Shown here in pieces: positions 23,919-32,563 of a stretch of DNA of 64,000 nucleotides. The stretch covers positions 1 to 64,000 of the forward strand of contig JAEYFP010000052.1 in NCBI GenBank assembly GCA_023402845.1, read 5' to 3'. Positions within the stretch are counted from its first letter, which is position 1, and every line of letters begins with the position of its first letter. Under the pieces are notes generated by a model. It was given only the letters and a program-made list of their open reading frames with translations. It was not told the origin of the DNA and ran no database searches. This DNA comes from Bacillota bacterium (lineage in GTDB: Bacteria; Bacillota; Clostridia; Lachnospirales; Lachnospiraceae). The position numbers were made by a program, and so were the translations under genes.

Positions 23919-23960
23919 CGTAAATGATTTTCTGTGAAACTATACATAAAATCATTTACG
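23919..23960 (-). promoter_or_regulatory. Leader hairpin abutting the sigG ribosome binding site
   Basis: CGTAAATGATTTT (23948-23960) and AAAATCATTTACG (23919-23931) are perfectly complementary across 16 nt on the minus strand. The right arm ends 2 nt before the GGAGG of the ribosome binding site. A possible sigma-F promoter, GTATA (23975-23979) then 15 bp and GTAAATGAT, would start transcription inside the loop, so its status as RNA hairpin or operator depends on the true start. Confidence 0.6.
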
Positions 23961-23998
23961 AATTGAAGCAAAAATATACATCAAAACGAGTTTAATAT

Positions 23999-24514
23999 TT
24001 ACCGTATTTTTAAAAGCACCTCATTGGCAAAATATTCGATGCCTGCAAAATCTCCGCTGTCCGGATGCAGCATTGCCTCATCAAAATTGCGCAGCAGGCG
24101 CTGTGCACACTCCGGCTGGCTCCCGTCCGCAAACAGCGCCTCATACTTTTTACGCACCTGAATCGGCATCTTTCCCTGACACAGAAAGCAGCCTAAATAT
24201 TGATTATCCTCCGGAATCCACACCTTTACCCGATTCTCAATATCCCTGAAATAGTCGTCCTGATTGCTCATGCCGCACGTACCAAACAGCGCAACATATT
24301 TTCCCTGCAGACTCGAAAGAAAATCGATAACTTCCATGCTGCAGCTTCCTCTATCCGTCCAGAAGCCGACAAAGTAAATATCTGCCTGCTCCGTATCCGT
24401 ATTCTCACATAACTCCTGGATTTCCTTATCGTCCCATTCAAGCCGCTCATAAAGCTCCTTAGCAAGCGCCCTTGTGTTTCCGGTCTTACTTTCAAATACA
24501 ATTTCACACTTCAT
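23999..24514 (-). CDS. Flavodoxin-like protein, BilS-type
   Basis: A 171-residue protein whose N-terminal CEIVFESKTGNTRALAKEL is a flavodoxin FMN-phosphate-binding loop (SKTGNTR), followed by the DIYFVGFWTDRGSC and ALFGTCG strands that surround the flavin. It resembles the flavodoxin-like BilS proteins of Lachnospiraceae, which accompany bilirubin reductase BilR; no bilR is present here, so an electron-transfer role with an unknown partner is all that can be said. It lies between sigG and sigE and is probably not a sporulation gene by origin. Confidence 0.7.
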   Translation of the reverse strand: MKCEIVFESKTGNTRALAKELYERLEWDDKEIQELCENTDTEQADIYFVGFWTDRGSCSMEVIDFLSSLQGKYVALFGTCGMSNQDDYFRDIENRVKVWIPEDNQYLGCFLCQGKMPIQVRKKYEALFADGSQPECAQRLLRNFDEAMLHPDSGDFAGIEYFANEVLLKIR

Positions 24515-24654
24515 ATTGCCTCACCGCTCTTTCCAACCTGATTACTCAAATGCGTCCATGACTATTCAAATGAGAACCGGATAACGAATGCTATCCTCAT
24601 AGTAATGCTTAGACCGGCAAAGTTCAAATGAAGTTTTCATAATATTTCTAAACT

Positions 24655-25401
24655 TTATATAAAAAGACTGATTTCTTTTTTCAACCGCTTCATAATTTTC
24701 TTTTCAAGCCTTGATATATAGGATTGGGAGATTCCCAGCAGCGTAGCAACCTCCTTTTGCGTCATCTCCTCTCCGTCAGCTGATTCCAGTCCAAAACGCA
24801 GATTTACGATCATTCGTTCCCTGTCGGAAAGCGTGTCAATTGCTCTGATCAACAGCTTCTTTTCCACCTCGCTTTCGATATCGCGGTAGATAACATCCTC
24901 CTCCGTCCCAAGAATATCTGAAAGCAGCAATTCATTTCCGTCCCAATCCACGTTTAGCGGTTCATCAATTGATACCTCCAGTCTTGTCTTACTGTTTCTG
25001 CGCAAATACATCAAAATTTCATTTTCAATACAGCGTGACGCATAGGTAGCCAGCTTGATATTTTTGTGACTGTCAAATGTATTAATCGCTTTAATCAACC
25101 CAATAGAACCGATCGAAATCAAATCCTCCACGCCTACGCCGGTATTGTCAAATTTCTTGGCGATGTATACAACCAGCCTAAGGTTATGCTCAATGAGCGT
25201 ATTCTTTGCTTCCCTGTCATATTCCGTCCCTAAATCATTGATCACATCAATTTCTTCACACGGTTCCAACGGCGGCGGCAGGACCTCTGCACCGCCTATG
25301 TAGTGAATTTCCCCCTGTTCCTTTGGAAGCTGGAAAATTCCCGGTATCCTTGATACCATCTTGAACCTGAAATTTCCGGGCATTGCCAATCTGAAAACCA
25401 T
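24655..25401 (-). CDS. sigE: Pro-sigma-E, mother-cell sporulation sigma factor
   Basis: Sigma-E directs early mother-cell transcription and is made as an inactive precursor. The 248-residue protein starts MVFRLAMPGNFRFKM and has the processing region EIHYIGGAEVLPPPL, close to the known SpoIIGA cleavage context YIGGSEALPPPL of Bacillus. Sigma regions 2 (DLISIGSIGLIKAINTF) and 4 (TQKEVATLLGISQSYISRLEK) follow. The ATG at 25401 has GAGGAGGAG. It lies 98 bp after spoIIGA, the usual pairing with its protease. Confidence 0.96.
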   Translation of the reverse strand: MVFRLAMPGNFRFKMVSRIPGIFQLPKEQGEIHYIGGAEVLPPPLEPCEEIDVINDLGTEYDREAKNTLIEHNLRLVVYIAKKFDNTGVGVEDLISIGSIGLIKAINTFDSHKNIKLATYASRCIENEILMYLRRNSKTRLEVSIDEPLNVDWDGNELLLSDILGTEEDVIYRDIESEVEKKLLIRAIDTLSDRERMIVNLRFGLESADGEEMTQKEVATLLGISQSYISRLEKKIMKRLKKEISLFI

Positions 25402-25499
25402 TACTACTCCTCCTCGCATTATCTAACGTCATTGTTCCTTCTCCGGTTGTCTCTTTTAACTGTTCAGAACCTGAATCGTTACTATATCTTAAGCTTTAC

Positions 25500-26303
25500 T
25501 CAGCAGAATAACAGCGGACTGAGAAGCATCTTGTATTCCTGCCCGGCACTTACCGTCTCATTTGCAATTCCGATCACCGGTTTCAGCACCTCCCATCTCT
25601 CATTTTCATATACAAGCTCCATGCTGTCTGCGAAGAAACCGTATAAAATACCGTTTGCTGTTCCAACTGCCCTATAGGGAATCAAAAGGAGTCCTTCCGA
25701 CGACAAAAAAAGCTGCTTTACAGATTCCTTATCCAAAATGCTGACCGGCTTTCCGCTGACCGGTTCCCTCAGACTGTTTCCCGTATCCAGAAGTCCTTTT
25801 ACACATAATGTCATCTCACCCAATTGCAGCCGCACCTCATAAAGCTGGACTGCAATACGCCTTTTTTCCTTCATTCTGCCAAGAAAATACCGAATCAGCC
25901 TGTAAGCAATACCGGAAATAACCATCGTATTGACAACACCAAGCGTCCCCTGCATACCCAAAAAAGGCACTGCTAACATCCATTCCAGGATTCCACCTAA
26001 TAAAAAGGAAAACATCTGCATAATGAAAAACTGCCAAAACAGTCTGCGTATGCCTTCAAAAGGAAACGCAAGCACGGCTCCCAACAGGCAGAAGCTCATC
26101 TGCAGGACAAGCAGTCCGATCCCATTTTCAAATTGTATGTAACAAATAGCGGCGCTGTTTAACGCCGCAAGAACGGCAGCAGATAACAGCATACGGAAAC
26201 GGCTGTATTTGTATTTTAGAATCAATGCGGTCAGACATAACAGTAAAAGATTCATCCAGAAGTTCAAATAGAACAGCACATCCAAATAGATCTCGTAATA
26301 CAC
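25500..26303 (-). CDS. spoIIGA: Sigma-E processing peptidase SpoIIGA
   Basis: SpoIIGA is the membrane aspartic protease that removes the pro-sequence of sigma-E after a signal from the forespore. The 267 residues show five hydrophobic helices in the first 140 residues and a soluble retroviral-like protease domain, with the catalytic aspartate at D173 in LLDTGNSL. The C-terminus ends in LLSPLLFC. It is followed by sigE and preceded by a promoter with a 21-bp spacer. Confidence 0.94.
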   Translation of the reverse strand: MYYEIYLDVLFYLNFWMNLLLLCLTALILKYKYSRFRMLLSAAVLAALNSAAICYIQFENGIGLLVLQMSFCLLGAVLAFPFEGIRRLFWQFFIMQMFSFLLGGILEWMLAVPFLGMQGTLGVVNTMVISGIAYRLIRYFLGRMKEKRRIAVQLYEVRLQLGEMTLCVKGLLDTGNSLREPVSGKPVSILDKESVKQLFLSSEGLLLIPYRAVGTANGILYGFFADSMELVYENERWEVLKPVIGIANETVSAGQEYKMLLSPLLFC

Positions 26304-26335
26304 CGCTCACCTCCAAACGACACGGATGCGAAAAT

Positions 26336-26383
26336 AAAAGCCATACGGCACAGAAGGCTTTGTACTTCTGTCCGTATGGCTTT
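26336..26383 (-). terminator. Terminator between ftsZ and spoIIGA
   Basis: AAAGCCATACGG and CCGTATGGCTTT plus an inner CAGAAG/CTTCTG form an almost continuous stem, followed on the minus strand by TTTTATTTT. It separates ftsZ from spoIIGA, but the proposed spoIIGA promoter starts inside its left arm. Confidence 0.7.
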
Positions 26384-26416
26384 AGTATACAAGAACTCAT
26401 TTAAAATATTTGTCAA
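26384..26416 (-). promoter_or_regulatory. spoIIG-like promoter with 21-bp spacer
   Basis: On the minus strand TTGACA (26411-26416) and TATACT (26384-26389) are separated by 21 bp instead of 17. The spoIIG promoter of Bacillus subtilis has consensus-like elements with a similarly long spacer and needs Spo0A. TTTGACAAAT here is one base from the 0A-box core TGNCGAA. Confidence 0.5.
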
Positions 26417-26446
26417 ATCATAGTCTGCATCCAAGAATAACAGTCA

Positions 26447-27820
26447 TTATTTTTTCAGAAAATCAGGAATTTTGATTGATTTCACTTCTACCTTGCTTTC
26501 CAAGGGAGATTGCGGCCGTTGGATGCCCTGCATCGAAGATACCTGCCGCTGTGTCGGTGCTGACGGCGTCGGGATCGGCTGCCCCTGTGTAGGAGTCGGC
26601 GTCGGAATCTGCTGCTGCATCTGATTCATCGGCTGCTGCATACTCTGATAGCCGCCGTTCATCGACTGCTGTCCATACGGATCCTGCCTGCCCTGCATCT
26701 GCATACCTCCACCCTGCTGCATCTGGTTCATGCCGCTCTGCATTCCATTATTCATTCCACCCTGTTGCTGCATTCCCGTATTCGGAGATACAAGCTGCCT
26801 TCTCTGGTATGTGGAAGACTGTACATATCTTCCCATCCCCGTCTGTGCCTGTCCGCTTGAATGTACGGAACTTTCATCCAGCCCTGTCGCAATCACCGTC
26901 ACCGTACACGTATCCGGATCCTTATCATCGCACATCGCGCCCATAATCAGATTGACATCATCACCTGTCAAATCGCGCACAAACGAAACGGCGTCATCTG
27001 CATCAAGCAGCGTAATTTCACCGGAAATATTAACGATTACATGGGAAGCACCCTGAATCGTCGTCTCAAGCAGCGGACTGTTGACCGCCTGTTTTACTGC
27101 CTCGATTGCCTTGTCATCACCCTTGGCAACACCGATTCCGATATGGGCAATGCCCTTATTTTCCATAACGGTCCGCACGTCGGCAAAGTCCAGATTGATC
27201 AGTGCCGGAACATTAATCAAATCCGTAATACCGCGTACTGCTTGCTGTAATACCTCATCCGCCTTTTTCAAGGCGTCCGGCATCGTTGTACGCCTGTCCA
27301 CAATTTCAAGCAGCTTATCGTTTGGAATGACGATAAGCGTGTCCACATTTTGTCTTAGTTTTTCAATACCGCCTTCGGCATTAGTCATACGGGTTCTAGC
27401 TTCAAAACGGAACGGCTTTGTCACTACGCCGACCGTCAATGCTCCCTGTTCCTTTGCAAGCCTCGCAATAACCGGTGCCGCACCGGTACCGGTGCCGCCG
27501 CCCATACCACATGTAACAAATACCATATGGGCACCTCTGATCGCATTGGAAATATCATCTGCACTTTCCTCGGCAGCCTTTTCCCCTATTTCCGGCTGCG
27601 CACCTGCGCCCAAACCCTGTGTGAGCTTGTCCCCGATTTGAAGAAGTCTTGGTGATTTACAAAGCTGCAATGCCTGCTTATCCGTATTAATCCCAAGGAA
27701 TTCCACTCCTCCGATTCGCTCTTCTACCATTCTATTAACTGCATTATTGCCGGCACCGCCTACCCCCACGACCAATATCTTTGCTGCTGCATCGACATCA
27801 TTATTCTTAATTTCCAGCAA
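26447..27820 (-). CDS. ftsZ: Cell division protein FtsZ
   Basis: FtsZ is the tubulin homologue that polymerises into the division ring at midcell and, in spore formers, at the polar septum. The GTPase domain spans about residues 14-320, with GVGGAGNNAVNRM, the tubulin signature GGGTGTGAAP and NVPALINLDFADV. The protein is 457 residues; about 110 residues are a linker very rich in Gln, Met and Gly, and the tail ends in IKIPDFLKK, which recruits partners such as FtsA or SepF. The usual neighbour ftsA is missing; divIB lies upstream. Confidence 0.98.
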   Translation of the reverse strand: MLEIKNNDVDAAAKILVVGVGGAGNNAVNRMVEERIGGVEFLGINTDKQALQLCKSPRLLQIGDKLTQGLGAGAQPEIGEKAAEESADDISNAIRGAHMVFVTCGMGGGTGTGAAPVIARLAKEQGALTVGVVTKPFRFEARTRMTNAEGGIEKLRQNVDTLIVIPNDKLLEIVDRRTTMPDALKKADEVLQQAVRGITDLINVPALINLDFADVRTVMENKGIAHIGIGVAKGDDKAIEAVKQAVNSPLLETTIQGASHVIVNISGEITLLDADDAVSFVRDLTGDDVNLIMGAMCDDKDPDTCTVTVIATGLDESSVHSSGQAQTGMGRYVQSSTYQRRQLVSPNTGMQQQGGMNNGMQSGMNQMQQGGGMQMQGRQDPYGQQSMNGGYQSMQQPMNQMQQQIPTPTPTQGQPIPTPSAPTQRQVSSMQGIQRPQSPLESKVEVKSIKIPDFLKK

Positions 27821-27979
27821 GGTCTACTCCTCCTTCAAAGTACATCTCCAAACTCATATACTTTATCATATAATTTTTTTTTGAATTTATCAACACTTTT
27901 TTGATTTGTTTACAATTTTTCCTTATAATTTTAATCTTTTCAATCAATTTTTTCGAATTATTAATGAAAATCCCTCATC

Positions 27980-28723
27980 TCAGTCTTTTTCAAACGTAAA
28001 TTTCCCTCCTTCACCCGTATAATTTTCCATATGCATTACACCTGAGGAGCCGTTCAGCTTCGGAAGCAAAAAGCGAAGCCGGTTGATTTTTTCATCTATA
28101 TGATCGCTTGTCCCTAAATAAACTCTCGCATTTCCAAAGTACAGCGTAATATTCTGATCGGCATCAAAATAAATCCTGTCCGTTGATATTTCATACTTCG
28201 TGAGCAGCTGTGTAATGTTCAGGATCTGCTTGAAAATCCCATCATTCTCAATCGGAAGTTTCTCGTGGAGCATAATATAGTCGAACTTCAGACCTGTCAC
28301 AAACGGAATGCCCTCCATCTGCTTTGTGGAGCTTTCCACAACAATACCGTCCTTATCAAAATAAAGATAATGCCCAAGATACTCTACATAGCCTGCAACA
28401 GCCTTTTCGTAAACCTGGATTTTTACCGCCTGCGGAGACAGAAGTTCCACATCCATCTGCTCAATGAACGGGATCGAATTCACGCTTTTATTGCGGTACT
28501 TCAAATATAAATAAATTGAATTATGTCCATATCTGCCGGACATGACAAAATCCGAAATTTCCTCATCCGTATAATGCTCGTTTCCGACAACGGTTATCGA
28601 CGTGATCGTAAACTTATATTTTACAACTAAAATACCCGTGCAAACAAACACAAACAGCAGCATAAAAATGATGCAATTCTTCAGTATTTTAGACTTAGGC
28701 TGACTGCCGTATTCCGAAGCCAT
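27980..28723 (-). CDS. divIB: Cell division protein DivIB/FtsQ
   Basis: A bitopic division protein that scaffolds FtsL, DivIC and the septal synthase. The 247 residues have a short cytoplasmic start, one membrane helix at about residues 13-31 and the POTRA domain (TITSITVVGNEHYTDEEI) followed by the beta domain. Length is normal. It is separated from murA by 3 bp and from ftsZ by a 159-bp gap that presumably holds the ftsZ promoter. Confidence 0.92.
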   Translation of the reverse strand: MASEYGSQPKSKILKNCIIFMLLFVFVCTGILVVKYKFTITSITVVGNEHYTDEEISDFVMSGRYGHNSIYLYLKYRNKSVNSIPFIEQMDVELLSPQAVKIQVYEKAVAGYVEYLGHYLYFDKDGIVVESSTKQMEGIPFVTGLKFDYIMLHEKLPIENDGIFKQILNITQLLTKYEISTDRIYFDADQNITLYFGNARVYLGTSDHIDEKINRLRFLLPKLNGSSGVMHMENYTGEGGKFTFEKD

Positions 28724-28726
28724 ACG

Positions 28727-29983
28727 CTATCCCCTTATATTTCCTCCGAGACTTCTTAAATCCCTCTCAATATTTTCATATCCACGCCGGATGTAGTACA
28801 GGTTATGCACTGCCGTCACACCGTCTGCGGCCAGCCCAGCTACTGCCAGCGCCGCTCCGCCTCGCAGTTCTTTCGCATATACGTCCGTGCCAAAAAGCTT
28901 TGGCACCCCGGTTAAAAATGCCGTATTTCTTTTCTCATCAATTCGAATATCCGCACCCATACGCTGCAGTTCTTTCGCTGTACGGAACCTGGCATCAAAA
29001 ATCATTTCTTTTACAATGCTCTTCCCTTCTGCCAAAGCTAGTGCAGATAACAGGACAGATTGTAAATCAGTCGGAAATCCGGGATATTCTTTTGTTTCCA
29101 CATAAGGAACCGCGCAGATCCCGTCTTTGGCGCTGATAGAAAGCGAATTTCCTTCCTCCTTTACGGCAATCCCCATTTCTCTTGCGACTGAGATTACCCC
29201 TGTGAGCTGTCCGGACGGCACATCCTTTAAAAGGGCATCTCCTTTTGTTGCCGCCACCGCAAACAGATAGGTGCCCGCCACAATTCTGTCCGATACTATT
29301 TTATAGGAAGTTTCTTTTAAGCTCTTTACACCGTTTATGATCAATTGATCCGTACCGATACCCGCAATCTCTGCCCCTGCATTTTCGAGGAATCGGCAAA
29401 GCTCCGTAATTTCCGGTTCTTTAGCGGCTCCTGTAATACAAGTTGCACCCTCGGCAAGCACAGCCGCAAGAATCGCATTTTCCGTCGCACCCACACTATT
29501 TTTTTGAAACAGCACCCTGGCACCCGTCAGACTGTCAGCAGATGCATAAAGCCAGCTTTCCTCCGTCTCTATGACGACTCCCATCTGTTCAAGTGCCTGC
29601 AGATGCATTCCGATCGGACGATCTCCTATGACACATCCGCCCGGATACGGCATCTTAGCACTTTTCTTTCTGCCAATCAGCGAACCGAGCAGGGTGATGG
29701 AAGAACGCATTTTATTGGCATAGGTTTCCGGAATAACGGTACCCGTGATATTGGAAGCATCAATACGAAGAATATTCGTATCCTCCCACGTCACAACACA
29801 ACCCAGATATTCCAGTATCTGTATCATATAAGTGATATCGATAATACGGGGACAATTATACAGCACCGTAGTCCCTTCTATTAATACCGCCGCCGCAAGG
29901 ATCGGCAGGGCGGCATTTTTGGAGCCTTGTATCTGCACCTCTCCATATAGTGGAATACCGCCTGTAATTTCAAATGCCTCCAA
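28727..29983 (-). CDS. murA: UDP-N-acetylglucosamine 1-carboxyvinyltransferase
   Basis: MurA commits UDP-GlcNAc to peptidoglycan by adding enolpyruvate from PEP; it is the target of fosfomycin. The 418 residues start MEAFEITGGIPLYGEVQIQG with the SKNAALPIL motif (KN in the active site). The catalytic cysteine is C117 in GGCVIGDRP, which predicts normal fosfomycin sensitivity. The C-terminal RGGAALAVAGLAADG segment is standard. It stands where murG or murB often lies in related clusters. Confidence 0.95.
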   Translation of the reverse strand: MEAFEITGGIPLYGEVQIQGSKNAALPILAAAVLIEGTTVLYNCPRIIDITYMIQILEYLGCVVTWEDTNILRIDASNITGTVIPETYANKMRSSITLLGSLIGRKKSAKMPYPGGCVIGDRPIGMHLQALEQMGVVIETEESWLYASADSLTGARVLFQKNSVGATENAILAAVLAEGATCITGAAKEPEITELCRFLENAGAEIAGIGTDQLIINGVKSLKETSYKIVSDRIVAGTYLFAVAATKGDALLKDVPSGQLTGVISVAREMGIAVKEEGNSLSISAKDGICAVPYVETKEYPGFPTDLQSVLLSALALAEGKSIVKEMIFDARFRTAKELQRMGADIRIDEKRNTAFLTGVPKLFGTDVYAKELRGGAALAVAGLAADGVTAVHNLYYIRRGYENIERDLRSLGGNIRG

Positions 29984-30045
29984 TTGATTTCCTCCGACTG
30001 CTGCACGCTCATAACAGTATATGTTGGAAAAATCAATTTTGCCAC

Positions 30046-31200
30046 TTATTTTTCAAGCTTGATGCTTCTAGAAACACTCAAGACCAGCCCGATTTCAACC
30101 AGAAGAAATACGACCGAAGAACCGCCGTAGCTGATAAACGGCAGCGTAATGCCGGTATTCGGAATGGAATTCGTCACAACCGCGATATTTAAAATAACCT
30201 GAATCGAAATATGTGCCATAACACCCACAACAAGCAGGGCACCGAACAAATCCTGCGCATTATTGGCAATTACCATGAAGCGCCAAATCAAAAGCAGGAA
30301 AAGCATGATAATCGCCACTGCACCGAATAAACCCAGTTCTTCACAAATAATCGAAAATACCATATCGTTCTGTGCTTCCGGAAGAAAACCCAGCTTCTGC
30401 ATACTTTGACCAAGTCCTTTCCCGAATATATCTCCCGAGCCGATTGCATAAAGCGCCTGCAGCGTCTGAAAACCCTTTGTGCTTGCATAGGCCTCGGGAT
30501 TCAGCCATGCCTTGATGCGGGCAAACCGATAGGACATATCTTCCGGAATGATGCCCTTATCGACCGCAACAACAATGATGGCCGCTAACGCAATAACACC
30601 CGCCGCCACCAAAAAATATTCCTTGTAATTCGAAGTTGCCACAAACAGCATCATAAATACAATGCCAAAAATAATGATTGCAGAACTTAGGTTCTCTGTG
30701 ATGACAAGAACCATTCCCGATATCGGGATCGCCCACAAAACAGTAAATAAAAAACCATTTCTCGTCTGAATCCGCTTGCCCATCTTGCATACAAGGCTCG
30801 CAAAGAAAATAATCATTCCAACCTTGGCAACCTCGGCAGGCTGCAGTGACAGGCCGAGATCCAGCCATCTTCTGGCACCGTTTGCCTCATAGCCGAGCGG
30901 AGTCAGCACGAGCAGAATCAGGACTGCTGAAGCAAAATAAGCAATCATCGCGAATCGTTCCCATACATGATAATCGACCACCATCGTAATAAACATAACG
31001 ACAATACCGATGATCGTTGCCTGCACCTGCTTCTCCAAATAATACGTGGATCTCCCAAATTTTAAATTAGCATCATAGGAGCTGACGCTGTAAAGCATAA
31101 CGAGTCCAAAACACAGTAAGAAAATGACAATAAACAACAGTGTATAGTCAAAGAAAAAGCGTGATCGATTCCGTTTTTTACCGTTTCGTTCAGATGTCAT
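30046..31200 (-). CDS. ftsW: SEDS-family glycosyltransferase FtsW
   Basis: A ten-helix SEDS protein that polymerises lipid II at the septum with its class B penicillin-binding protein. The N-terminal RFFFDYTLLFIVIFLL segment, the LQPAEVAKVGMI motif, ENLSSAIIIFGI and the C-terminal PNTGITLPFISYGGSSV (catalytic-groove region) are all present. It could also act as SpoVE in sporulation, as spore formers have both types; only one SEDS gene is in this cluster. The start overlaps the murD stop by 4 bp. Confidence 0.9.
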   Translation of the reverse strand: MTSERNGKKRNRSRFFFDYTLLFIVIFLLCFGLVMLYSVSSYDANLKFGRSTYYLEKQVQATIIGIVVMFITMVVDYHVWERFAMIAYFASAVLILLVLTPLGYEANGARRWLDLGLSLQPAEVAKVGMIIFFASLVCKMGKRIQTRNGFLFTVLWAIPISGMVLVITENLSSAIIIFGIVFMMLFVATSNYKEYFLVAAGVIALAAIIVVAVDKGIIPEDMSYRFARIKAWLNPEAYASTKGFQTLQALYAIGSGDIFGKGLGQSMQKLGFLPEAQNDMVFSIICEELGLFGAVAIIMLFLLLIWRFMVIANNAQDLFGALLVVGVMAHISIQVILNIAVVTNSIPNTGITLPFISYGGSSVVFLLVEIGLVLSVSRSIKLEK

Positions 31201-32540
31201 AATTTTCTAACAAGCTCCTTAAATATATCCCCGCGCTGCTCATAATTATCAAACATACCCCAGCTTGCGCATGCCGGGGACAGCAATACCGCATCGCCAG
31301 CCTTTGCACTTTCTGCGCAAAGGCGCACAGCCTCTTCCAGGCTTTGTGCAAATACATAATCTGAAAAACCGTGCCTGTCTGCGCAGGCAGCTATCTTTTT
31401 CGCCGTTGCGCCGATCAGCACAAGCTTTTTTACCTTGCCTTCAAACGCCTCGATCCATTCGTCGTAATCAGCATTTTTATCATACCCTCCTCCGATCAGA
31501 CACGTTTTTCTCGTCATTGCCTGTATACCCTTGATGGCGGCATCCACATTCGTACCCTTGGAGTCATTATAATAAACAACACCGTCTTTTTCCTCAACAA
31601 ATTCAATCCTGTGCGCCACGGCCTTAAACCGTTTAACGGAAGCCAGAATGCTTGCAATCGGTACGCCAAACGCATAAGACATCGCAATTGCCGCCATTGC
31701 ATTTTCAACATTGTGCCTGCCGATAATTTGAAGCTCCGAAACAGAAATCAGCTCAGTCTCCTCATTTGCCTTTTTCATGCAGATTCGATCACCGCTCAGG
31801 TAAAAGCCTTCCTCAAGCTGCCTCTCTGAGCTGAAATAGACTGGTGTCGCACTTGTAACGGCGCCAAACTCCCTCGTCACGGGATCCTCATAATTTAATA
31901 CAACGGTATCTTCTTTTTTCTGATTTTTTGTAATCTTCTCTTTCTCTACGATATACTGTTCCATCGTATGATGCCTGTTTAAATGGTCCGGCGTAATATT
32001 TAAGATCGCGCTGACATTTGGGCGAAAACATTCGGTCGTTTCAAGCTGGAAGCTGCTGATTTCTGCGACGGTCACCGACTCCTCCGTTGAATGGAGCACC
32101 GTCTTAGTATAAGGATTCCCGATATTTCCGACAACAAACACAGTCTGAAAATAATCCTGCAGGATCGTCCCTAGCAGAGCCGTCGTCGTCGTCTTTCCGT
32201 TCGTTCCCGTCACAGCCAAAAGCCGCCCCTTTTCATATGTATAGGCCAGCTCAATCTCTCCCGATATTTTAACGTTCCGCAAACGAAATTCATTTACAAA
32301 AGCAGAATCAATCGGAACGCCGGGACTTAATACAAGCAGTTCGATCTGCTCTGACACATCAGAAGGCAGGCTCCCCGTATAGATCTCGATGTCCATATTC
32401 TCAGAAAACTTTTTGCGGATTTGAGCCGCCGACAAGTTCTCATTTGAATCAAACAGTACCGGAATTTTATTCGCACGTACCAAAAGCTCCGCCGCGCTGA
32501 TACCGCTAAGTCCGCTTCCGATAACCAGTATTTTTCCCAT
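31197..32540 (-). CDS. murD: UDP-N-acetylmuramoyl-L-alanine--D-glutamate ligase
   Basis: MurD adds D-glutamate to UDP-MurNAc-L-Ala. The 447 residues start MGKILVIGSGLSG with the nucleotide-binding fold. The Mur ligase P-loop VTGTNGKTTTT and HLNRHHTMEQYIVEK are present, and the C-terminal domain has KGTNVDAAIKGI. The ATG at 32540 has GAGGAT upstream; 36 upstream codons overlap mraY and are not used. It is followed by ftsW with a 4-bp overlap. Confidence 0.94.
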   Translation of the reverse strand: MGKILVIGSGLSGISAAELLVRANKIPVLFDSNENLSAAQIRKKFSENMDIEIYTGSLPSDVSEQIELLVLSPGVPIDSAFVNEFRLRNVKISGEIELAYTYEKGRLLAVTGTNGKTTTTALLGTILQDYFQTVFVVGNIGNPYTKTVLHSTEESVTVAEISSFQLETTECFRPNVSAILNITPDHLNRHHTMEQYIVEKEKITKNQKKEDTVVLNYEDPVTREFGAVTSATPVYFSSERQLEEGFYLSGDRICMKKANEETELISVSELQIIGRHNVENAMAAIAMSYAFGVPIASILASVKRFKAVAHRIEFVEEKDGVVYYNDSKGTNVDAAIKGIQAMTRKTCLIGGGYDKNADYDEWIEAFEGKVKKLVLIGATAKKIAACADRHGFSDYVFAQSLEEAVRLCAESAKAGDAVLLSPACASWGMFDNYEQRGDIFKELVRKL

Positions 32541-32563
32541 GTTCTTATCCTCTTTCATTTCTA

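Noticed and set aside
23999..24514. Naming this gene bilS and inferring bilirubin reduction
   Set aside because: The protein resembles BilS, but no bilR neighbour is present and flavodoxin-like proteins are widespread.
24515..24654. A regulatory hairpin between sigE and the flavodoxin-like gene
   Set aside because: Only weak, short complementarities are visible, below what chance gives in such sequence.
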